DNA from: SYFY01 sp041752315 | GTDB taxonomy: Bacteria; Pseudomonadota; Gammaproteobacteria; Pseudomonadales; Azotimanducaceae | Length of the DNA: 64,000 nt | Reading direction: 5' to 3' | NCBI GenBank assembly: GCA_041752315.1 | Contig: JBGSHJ010000086.1 | Location: forward strand, 1-64,000 | In this document: piece after piece, positions 58,416 to 64,000 of the stretch | Numbering within the stretch: position 1 is the stretch's first letter | Layout: the number at the start of each line of letters is the position of its first letter | Notes under the pieces: model-generated | The model's database searches: none | Told to the model about the DNA's origin: nothing | The model's input: only the letters and a program-made list of their open reading frames with translations | Position numbers and translations under genes: made by a program

Positions 58416-59150
58416 ATGCGAATCACGAGACTGTATGTCGGCAGTACCGGCTCGCTGAACGCAGGGGCTGAGCTGGAACTCAGCGAAGAACAGTCACATT
58501 ACCTTGTTCGTGTACTGCGTTTGCAGAGCGGTGATGTCTTGAGCGTCTTTGATGGACGTGGTGGGGAGTGGTTGGCGTCACTGATCAAGACAGGTAAACG
58601 AACCTGCACGGCGGGATTGCAGGACAGACTTCCGGACGGTCCGTTGCCAACTCCTCTCGGACTGGGACTTGCTCTGCTCAAGGGTGATGCCTTTGATCGG
58701 GCACTACAGAAGGCCGTTGAGCTCGGCGCCCAGTCCATCACTCTCCTTTCCACCGATCGAGTCAATGTCCACTGGGGTGATGATCGCGAACAAAGGCGGC
58801 TGCTCCACGTGCGAAAGGTCTTGATATCTGCCTGCGAACAAAGCGGAACACGCTATCTGCCGACGCTCGTGGGTCCGGTTCAACTGGAAGCGCTGGGTAC
58901 GACTCTCCACGACCCTGCGCGCACCCTGATAGCACTCCATCCCGGGTCACCTCTCCTGCCACTCACGCTGCCATTCGTGCCAACCACCCTGTTGGTGGGA
59001 CCGGAGGGTGGTTGGTCCGAAAACGAACTCCACTGGTTCGAATCGCATGACATTGCAACGCATGGACTGGGCAATCAGGTACTGAGAGCCGAGACGGTTC
59101 CGCTGGTGGCTCTGGCTGCCGTGCGCCACGGGTGGCGCTGGGTCGCATGA
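58416..59150 (+). CDS. rsmE: 16S rRNA (uracil-1498-N3)-methyltransferase
   Basis: RsmE methylates U1498 of 16S rRNA with SAM. The 244-residue protein has the N-terminal PUA-like domain (MRITRLYVGS, HYLVRVLRLQSGDVLSVFDGRG) and a SPOUT methyltransferase domain with the trefoil-knot motifs TTLLVGPEGGWSENE and GLGNQVLRAETVPLVALAA. ATG 58416 is the family start; the in-frame extension upstream overlaps metF. Its position after metK and metF ties a SAM-using enzyme to SAM supply genes, though this may be coincidental. It converges on chpC. Confidence 0.96.
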   Translation: MRITRLYVGSTGSLNAGAELELSEEQSHYLVRVLRLQSGDVLSVFDGRGGEWLASLIKTGKRTCTAGLQDRLPDGPLPTPLGLGLALLKGDAFDRALQKAVELGAQSITLLSTDRVNVHWGDDREQRRLLHVRKVLISACEQSGTRYLPTLVGPVQLEALGTTLHDPARTLIALHPGSPLLPLTLPFVPTTLLVGPEGGWSENELHWFESHDIATHGLGNQVLRAETVPLVALAAVRHGWRWVA

Positions 59151-59170
59151 ATCCCTGTCGATTCAGACGT

Positions 59171-59638
59171 TCACATGATGGAACTGACCTGGTCTTCGAG
59201 AAAGCGCAGATTCGGCACAATCACGGCTTCAGTACCCATGGTCAGGAGTGACAGGACAGCGCCGGAGTTCTCCGCATCTTCAATATCCCGCAGCTCTTCC
59301 TCTGCCACATGCAGCAACCGAGGAAGCCCCGAACTGGCAATGGCATAAAAGAACATACCCTCCCGATTGGTCGTCCGATGCATGACCACCAGCGCACGTC
59401 GGTTCAACCGCGACTGTCCACCATCCTGCGTCAATAGCTGGAAGTCGACGACGACCACCGTCTGGCCACGCCAGACCAGCGTGCCAAGACACCATCGTGG
59501 CATCCCAGGCAGCGGTTTCACTCGGCGCCAGGGCAGGATTTCGGCAATACAGTCGTTTGGCACCAGCAGGCTCAGGTCTTCCTGTGGCAGGACGACACAC
59601 GCAAGTTCTTCCGCCTGACGAACCGCCGGTTGGCGCAT
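59171..59638 (-). CDS. chpC: CheW-domain protein, ChpC-like
   Basis: The 155-residue protein is a single CheW-like adaptor domain (LACVVLPQEDLSLLVPNDCIAEILPW, GTLVWRGQTVVVVDFQLLTQ, RALVVMHRTTNREGMFFYAIA). It follows the ChpA-type kinase gene by three bases, as in the chp cluster that controls type IV pilus motility and cAMP in Pseudomonas, where ChpC is a second adaptor linking kinase and receptor. ATG 59638 has a perfect AGGAGG six bases upstream that is formed by the last codons of the kinase gene, implying coupled translation. Confidence 0.85.
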   Translation of the reverse strand: MRQPAVRQAEELACVVLPQEDLSLLVPNDCIAEILPWRRVKPLPGMPRWCLGTLVWRGQTVVVVDFQLLTQDGGQSRLNRRALVVMHRTTNREGMFFYAIASSGLPRLLHVAEEELRDIEDAENSGAVLSLLTMGTEAVIVPNLRFLEDQVSSIM

Positions 59639-59641
59639 GAC

Positions 59642-62600
59642 CTACCTCCTCTGACCAAGTTCATCGATCGCGGCAAGCAGTTCGTTTTCCTGGAACGGCT
59701 TGCCGAGAAAGCGATCAATGCCCAACGAGAGGGCGTGGTCCTTGTGTTTTGATCCGGTGCGCGAACTGATCATGATGATCGGTATGCGAGCGATCCGGGG
59801 ATCATGCCGCATCTGTCGTGCCACTTCGAAACCATCCATGCGGGGCATCTCGATGTCCAGCAACATGACGTCGGGTGTACGCTCACCCAGCAGGGACATC
59901 GCCTCGACTCCGTCCTTGGCAACGATCACATCCATGCCTTGTCTTTCGAGCAGCCGCGTAGTGACCTTGCGTACCGTCACGGAATCGTCGACAACCATCA
60001 CGCATCTTGTGTGGACATGGTGGGCCACATCACGAGAGACAGGCCCGAGGTTCTCTCGACCTTGTGTACGGATCAAAGCCAGCAGATCCAGTATGACCAC
60101 GACACTTCCATCACCCAGAATGGTTGCACCGGAAATGCCGCCTACACCCGCAAACTGAGGGCCGAGGCTCTTCACCACGATTTCCCGGCTCCCCTGGACC
60201 CCGTCCACCGCAACAGCCATGGACTGTTCGCCGGAACGAACCAGTACCAAAGGTACACCACCGCGACCGGTCACATTGGGGAGATCACGGCCAAGGTAGC
60301 GGCCCAGATAACGCACACGGTAGGCCAATCCGGCGTATTCGAACAGCTTGTTGTCAGAGGAGTAAATCGTCTGCAACTCGGCGTTATCGACCAGCACGAT
60401 TCCCTCTATCGTATTGAGTGGAATCGCATACTGATCATCCCCGACGGTTACCATGAGCGCACGATTGACTGAGACTGTGAAGGGCACACGCAGGACAAAT
60501 CGCGTGCCTCTGCCAGGCGAGCTGGAGATCTCGATGCTCCCGCCAAGCGCCTTCACTTCGCTGTTGACGACATCAAGCCCAACACCGCGGCCCGAGATCT
60601 GCGTCAGCGATTTTGCAGTGCTGAACCCCGGAGCGAGCACAAAATCCAGGACTTCGTCGTCGGTGAGCCTGGAATCAGGCTTGAGCATTCCGCGCTCCAT
60701 CGCTTTTGCACGCACCGTCTCGATATCGATACCGACTCCATCGTCGGCAATCTCGATGACGACGTCCCCACCTTCTCTCGACAGCCGGAGGTCTATTCTC
60801 CCTGGTACCGATTTGCCGAAACTGCGCCGAACCATCGTCGATTCGATGCCATGATCGACTGCATTGCGAAGCATGTGCTCAAGGGGTGGGACCATGCGTT
60901 CAAGCAGGTTCCTGTCCAACTCTCCTTCAGCATTGAAAACATGGAAGTCGACCTCCTTTTTCAGCTCCTGGGCGATCTGACGCACGATTCTGCGCAATCG
61001 CGGCAACAGGCGACTGAACGGCACCATGCGCGTTCGCATGAGACCTTCCTGCAGTTCGGTGTTTACGCGAGCCTGTTGCAAGAGGATGGTTTCGGCTTCG
61101 CGGGACTTGAACAGCAACGTGTCCTTGAGATCGAGCATGTCTGACGCACTTTCCGAAAGAGCGCGGGAGAGCTGCTGGAGTTGTGAATAGCGGTCCATCT
61201 CCAATGGATCAAAATGATCCTGCCGACGATCCACACGCTCCGTTCGAAACGCCACCTGGGCATCGGTTTCGAGTTCCAGTCGTCTGAGCTGCTCGCGCTG
61301 GCGTTCGATGGTGATTCCCATCTCGTCCAGCGCGATGGCAAAATCGTTGATCCCCTGCTCGGCTCGCGCTCGAAGAATGCTGCTCTCGCCGGCCAGATTC
61401 ACGAGGGTTTCAAGCAGATTTGCACGGACCCGGATCATGTCCGGTCCGGTTGACTCCAGGTTGGCAGACGGGCCAGCCCGAGCCAACACCGGAGCAGGCG
61501 TCTCTTCATTCTGATTCGGCAGGAGATCCGGCTGTTGGGAGCTGGTCTCGGATCTTGTCTCAGCCTCCTGACCGACCGATTTCTCGGTGCCAACGGCCGT
61601 CTCCGATGTGCGCCGATAGAGATCTCTGACACGCAGCACCAGCGTGGAGATCGCGTCGAATCCGTCCTGTGCACGCTGTTGGATGTCGCCGGAGATTTCA
61701 TCACGACCAAACTGCAGTCCACTCAGGAAGGACTCGAGCTGGTGTACCCTATCGCCGATGACAACGAGACCAGTCAGGCGCGCACTGCCTTTCAGGGTGT
61801 GCAAACCACGCAGCATGTTTTCCAGGGGCAGCCCATTCCGGCCGTCCTGTACAAATCCCTGCACGCTGGCATCCAGTGACTCGAGCAGTTCTTCCGCCTC
61901 TTCAAAGAAAACTTCCGCAAGCTCCACATCCAGCTGCGCAGCCTCGCGGTCTACCTGCGCAAATTCGGCTGGCGATATTGAATCGCTGGAATCACTGCGC
62001 TGATTGCTGGCCACCGTCATGGCAATCGGGATATCAGCCTGTATCGCGACCGGCACGTCCCTGTCGGGCTCGTTCCGGGTGATTGCTTCGTTCAGTGATC
62101 CGACTGCATCGACACTGTTGAGATCACCAAGCTTCGTGACAACATCATCGACACGCGGGAGGAATTGATCTGTACCAATGGCATCAATGACCTGCAGCAG
62201 TCGTTCGCAGCTTTCCAGCAGCACGCCGTGCGCCGATTCCGACAGGGGTTTGCTGATATCCAGCTGAGTGATTGCCTGGATCAACGCCTTGGCAATATCC
62301 GTAATCTGCGGTCTGAATGTTGCGCCCTGGATTGCACGCATCGAAGCGATGAACTGATCTACAAAACCTGGTGCAGGAGATCCGTTTTTCCAGGAATCCA
62401 GGGATTCACGTGCACCAAGTACTGCCTCCAGCTGAACCAGTCCCAACAGCATTTCTTCAGCAGGCGTTTCATCTGCGGCACGGGACAACGCGTTGGCCAG
62501 TTCGATTACGGGCACGGCTGCGTTGCCGTCCACCTCAGTGCCAGCCTCGATCTGATCGAGGCTGGCAGCGATGAACTCCTCTGCCTGCTGGAAGAGACGC

Positions 62601-64000
62601 GCCACATCCACTTCAACGTTGGGGCCACGCAGGGCCTGGGCCTGCGCTGCCCGAGCAACTTCGTACAAGAGCTCCGCACATCGCGCCAGTACACCTGGCG
62701 CCATCAGATTGGCACCACCCACGAAGGTGTGCAGCGCCATGAGGAGTTCATCGTCGAGTTGCACACGACGTCGACCAGTCTTGCTGCGCAAGAGCGCGAG
62801 ATATTCCCTGGCTTCAGCAAGAAACAATGCCAGTTCTTCCTGCTCGGGAGTACTTTGTAACGGCTCGACGACATCATCATCGGATGTCAGGCTGCCGCCG
62901 CTTGCCAGCACATCCGTGAGTTCGATGAGTTGTGCTGTCTTGTCACCCGTTGCTGGTGTGTTCGTGTTGTATGCCTGTAGCAGTGTCGGCATCTGCTCCA
63001 GTGCAGATCTGGCTGCCTGAAGGATCTCACCACTTGATTGCAGGGTTCCTTCGAGCACGCGGTTGAGCATGTTCTCGATGGCCCAGGCAAGCTCGCCTAT
63101 CTGCTGGGCGCCTACCATTCGGCCGCTGCCTTTCAGCGTGTGGAATCCACGTCGTATCTCACGTAGTGCCGTCTGATCGGATGGTTCCTGCTGCCAGCGC
63201 TCGAACATGCCCGCAAGGGTCTGAATGACTTCTTCCGCTTCTTCCGAGAAAACTGCGCGAAGTTCGGCATCGGCTCGAGCATCAAGTTCTTCACTCGCTG
63301 CAGCCGGGGAGTCGAGTACGTCGAACCGACTGTCGGTGAGATCAAACTCGAGGGTCTCGCTTTCGATCTCATCTGTTGGCTCACCAGTCGCAGCCTCCGC
63401 CGACCACTCCTCAATCACGGGCTCCACGCCTGTTTGAAGACCTTGCGGCAACTCGCTGCCCTGCTGATCGGCCCAATCCTGCTCCGGCACGATGCTTTCC
63501 TGGGGCGGCGGCGCGGTTGCCTGCACGTTCGGATCAAACGAGGGAATTTCTGCGTCCGATTCGACAGCGAGCGATGGATCCGCTGCCTCGAATGGGGAGG
63601 GAGGGTTCGTCTCCTCCGTTGACTGGGACGGAAAGTCTGAATTGTTTTCGACGCCCAGGTTGTCGAGCGATATTTCGCTGATATCCACTTCCGCCGGACT
63701 CACAGCTTCGGAAGATTCCGGCGCGGGTATGGTCGGTGCGATCGACAGGACTCCCGTCTCCAGCTCAATCGTTTCTCCGAAGGGGTATTCGATACCTGGA
63801 ATCAAACCTGCCGGTTCCAGGTCCTCCATTGCACTGACTGCAAGTTCGAGTTCATCTGCTGCGGCTGCATCAATCGCGGTCATCTCCCACACCGGCTCTT
63901 CTGCAACCTCATCCGCTGATTCAGGGACCGGGGACTGGAATGGAAGGGCTTCCACCTCGATGATGGGCATCCCCGAATCAATCAGTTCAACGGGCTCGAG
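59642..64000 (-). CDS. chpA: ChpA-type hybrid chemosensory histidine kinase, C-terminal part
   Basis: The frame is open to the window edge, so the 1,452 codons seen are a C-terminal part. Domains in order (minus strand): an acidic linker; an HPt domain with HTLKGSGRMVG (His near 63,141); a degenerate HPt with LHTFVGGANLM (about 62,730) lacking the usual Lys-Gly; another HPt with LHTLKGSARLTG (His near 61,800); a CheA dimerisation region; HATPase with HMLRNAVDHG, ADDGVGI and GRGVGLDVV; a CheW-like domain (LMVTVGDDQYAIPLNTIEG); and a receiver (VMVVDDSVTVRKV, phospho-Asp in VMLLDIEMPRMDG near 59,861, and the GKPF lysine). This matches ChpA/PilL kinases of type IV pilus systems. pil/chp genes upstream are outside the window. 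Confidence 0.93.
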   Translation of the reverse strand, partial: LEPVELIDSGMPIIEVEALPFQSPVPESADEVAEEPVWEMTAIDAAAADELELAVSAMEDLEPAGLIPGIEYPFGETIELETGVLSIAPTIPAPESSEAVSPAEVDISEISLDNLGVENNSDFPSQSTEETNPPSPFEAADPSLAVESDAEIPSFDPNVQATAPPPQESIVPEQDWADQQGSELPQGLQTGVEPVIEEWSAEAATGEPTDEIESETLEFDLTDSRFDVLDSPAAASEELDARADAELRAVFSEEAEEVIQTLAGMFERWQQEPSDQTALREIRRGFHTLKGSGRMVGAQQIGELAWAIENMLNRVLEGTLQSSGEILQAARSALEQMPTLLQAYNTNTPATGDKTAQLIELTDVLASGGSLTSDDDVVEPLQSTPEQEELALFLAEAREYLALLRSKTGRRRVQLDDELLMALHTFVGGANLMAPGVLARCAELLYEVARAAQAQALRGPNVEVDVARLFQQAEEFIAASLDQIEAGTEVDGNAAVPVIELANALSRAADETPAEEMLLGLVQLEAVLGARESLDSWKNGSPAPGFVDQFIASMRAIQGATFRPQITDIAKALIQAITQLDISKPLSESAHGVLLESCERLLQVIDAIGTDQFLPRVDDVVTKLGDLNSVDAVGSLNEAITRNEPDRDVPVAIQADIPIAMTVASNQRSDSSDSISPAEFAQVDREAAQLDVELAEVFFEEAEELLESLDASVQGFVQDGRNGLPLENMLRGLHTLKGSARLTGLVVIGDRVHQLESFLSGLQFGRDEISGDIQQRAQDGFDAISTLVLRVRDLYRRTSETAVGTEKSVGQEAETRSETSSQQPDLLPNQNEETPAPVLARAGPSANLESTGPDMIRVRANLLETLVNLAGESSILRARAEQGINDFAIALDEMGITIERQREQLRRLELETDAQVAFRTERVDRRQDHFDPLEMDRYSQLQQLSRALSESASDMLDLKDTLLFKSREAETILLQQARVNTELQEGLMRTRMVPFSRLLPRLRRIVRQIAQELKKEVDFHVFNAEGELDRNLLERMVPPLEHMLRNAVDHGIESTMVRRSFGKSVPGRIDLRLSREGGDVVIEIADDGVGIDIETVRAKAMERGMLKPDSRLTDDEVLDFVLAPGFSTAKSLTQISGRGVGLDVVNSEVKALGGSIEISSSPGRGTRFVLRVPFTVSVNRALMVTVGDDQYAIPLNTIEGIVLVDNAELQTIYSSDNKLFEYAGLAYRVRYLGRYLGRDLPNVTGRGGVPLVLVRSGEQSMAVAVDGVQGSREIVVKSLGPQFAGVGGISGATILGDGSVVVILDLLALIRTQGRENLGPVSRDVAHHVHTRCVMVVDDSVTVRKVTTRLLERQGMDVIVAKDGVEAMSLLGERTPDVMLLDIEMPRMDGFEVARQMRHDPRIARIPIIMISSRTGSKHKDHALSLGIDRFLGKPFQENELLAAIDELGQRR

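Noticed and set aside
1..64000. CRISPR arrays, tRNA or rRNA genes, insertion sequences, prophage or integron parts
   Set aside because: No spaced direct repeats, transposase, integrase or phage proteins, and no tRNA-like cloverleaf or rRNA signature was recognised when reading both strands.

Overview
This window is a chromosomal segment of a gammaproteobacterium. The clearest evidence is gene order. UPF0149 (ygfB-like), pepP, a Ubi-type hydroxylase, gcvT, gcvH and gcvP run on one strand, and zapA, 6S RNA and the ygfA-type 5-formyl-THF cyclo-ligase run divergently on the other, matching the arrangement known from Escherichia coli. rppH-ptsP, lgt, thyA and folA occur in the same order on the minus strand, interrupted by extra genes. 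ilvA/rpiA are divergent, as in pseudomonads. The two-subunit glycine decarboxylase, the Chp-type chemosensory genes and the single Ubi hydroxylase point away from enterics, towards a free-living lineage such as the Xanthomonadales, Nevskiales or Woeseia relatives (inference; I cannot name the species). I see no insertion sequence, prophage, integron, CRISPR array, tRNA or rRNA. Coding density is high and no gene-free stretch exceeds 300 bases.

Layout. 1-11.6 kb: the 3' end of acetate kinase, a phosphoketolase, and a very large (about 2,860 residue) cyclic beta-1,2-glucan synthase. 11.6-14.9 kb: a small putative gene, a short orphan histidine kinase, a transglutaminase-like protease and an AraC/GyrI regulator. 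14.9-22.3 kb (minus): S9 peptidase, AcoX-like NAD-kinase homologue, FabV enoyl reductase, membrane class III cyclase, HemE, VanZ-like protein and a PNPOx/nitroreductase-like protein. 22.3-24.1 kb: a small CxxC protein, then folA and thyA. 24.2-32.4 kb is the most accessory-looking part: a haloalkane-dehalogenase-like hydrolase, an APH-like kinase, a VOC protein with its AraC neighbour, a DUF3313 lipoprotein, lgt, a NRDE/TANGO2 protein, a short-chain dehydrogenase with a non-canonical active site, and an MFS transporter. 32.4-37.4 kb: ptsP, rppH and a YyaL/DUF255 protein.

37.5-47.2 kb: glycine cleavage genes (gcvPB, gcvPA, gcvH, gcvT), Ubi hydroxylase, pepP and UPF0149 on the minus strand; a ZapB-like protein, zapA, 6S RNA, 5-FTHF cyclo-ligase and def on the plus strand. 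47.2-56.2 kb: ilvA and rpiA, then tkt-pgk-fba followed in the same direction by an alpha/beta hydrolase and a D-2-hydroxyglutarate-dehydrogenase-like flavoprotein. 56.3-64 kb: metK, metF and rsmE, then chpC and the C-terminal 1,450 or so codons of a ChpA-type hybrid kinase that runs off the window.

Functionally, several genes bear on one-carbon and folate metabolism (folA, thyA, the gcv genes, 5-FTHF cyclo-ligase, metF, metK) and on pentose/triose phosphates (xfp, tkt, rpiA, fba, pgk). Most of the window is recognisable housekeeping. I did not find a clear multi-gene system without precedent. The best leads are local: the SDR lacking Tyr/Lys, the odd start region of the glucan synthase, the AraC/VOC overlap, the metK-metF hairpin, a perfect 16-base inverted repeat between the kinase and the transglutaminase gene, and the AcoX-like kinase coupled to a secreted peptidase.
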